Assembly (NCBI GenBank): GCA_017469325.1
Contig: JAFUGO010000088.1
Span: 1 to 5,662, forward strand
From: Mogibacterium sp.
Lineage (GTDB): Bacteria; Bacillota_A; Clostridia; Peptostreptococcales; Anaerovoracaceae
DNA: 5,662 bases
Reading direction: 5' to 3'
Part shown: positions 5,662 through 5,662 of the stretch, one piece after another
Layout: every line of letters starts with the position of its first letter
Numbering within the stretch: position 1 is the first letter of the stretch
Notes under the pieces: model-generated
Databases searched by the model: none
What the model was told of the DNA's origin: nothing
Seen by the model: only the letters and a program-made list of their open reading frames with translations
Program-made: the position numbers and the translations under genes

Positions 5662-5662
5662 A

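Overview
The window looks like chromosomal DNA of a Clostridia-type Bacillota (Firmicutes), somewhat GC-rich for that group. The evidence is: strong GGAGG-type ribosome binding sites, a bacterial GlnRS of the type found in clostridia, a SEDS-family glycosyltransferase fused to an FHA domain and paired with a short class B penicillin-binding protein, and a lysine riboswitch. The exact taxon cannot be read from the sequence; a mid-GC gut or oral clostridial lineage is only a guess. All genes are on the + strand.

Layout. Positions 1-129 hold the last 42 codons of a HypE-like / AIR-synthase-related protein ending in LPRIC. Positions 130-300 hold two diverged tandem copies of one hairpin, the first acting as its terminator, with a third palindrome between them, then an extended -10 promoter. 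Positions 345-2003 are glnS (glutaminyl-tRNA synthetase), closed by a very long, nearly perfect terminator hairpin. Positions 2072-2197 hold a -10 element abutting that terminator and a structured leader built round a duplicated 23-nt motif. Positions 2198-3922 encode an FHA-FtsW/RodA fusion whose best start codon seems to be AUA. Two bases later, positions 3925-5277 encode a 450-residue class B PBP transpeptidase. Positions 5278-5438 have no convincing gene, only GC-rich inverted repeats. A promoter at 5439-5466 then drives a complete lysine riboswitch aptamer (5503-5661), whose gene lies beyond the right edge.

How the genes work together. The FHA-SEDS protein and the PBP form a two-gene operon. 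The SEDS protein would polymerise glycan strands from lipid II and the PBP would cross-link them. The cytoplasmic FHA module suggests control by threonine phosphorylation, recalling the actinobacterial fha-pstP-rodA-pbpA-pknA-pknB cluster, but no kinase or phosphatase is in view. glnS and the HypE-like gene appear to be separate transcription units, bounded by hairpins.

The most unusual features are the covarying tandem hairpins upstream of glnS and the leader of the cell-wall operon, with its repeated motif, alternative pairings, mini-ORFs and apparent AUA start. No wholly new multi-gene system is evident.
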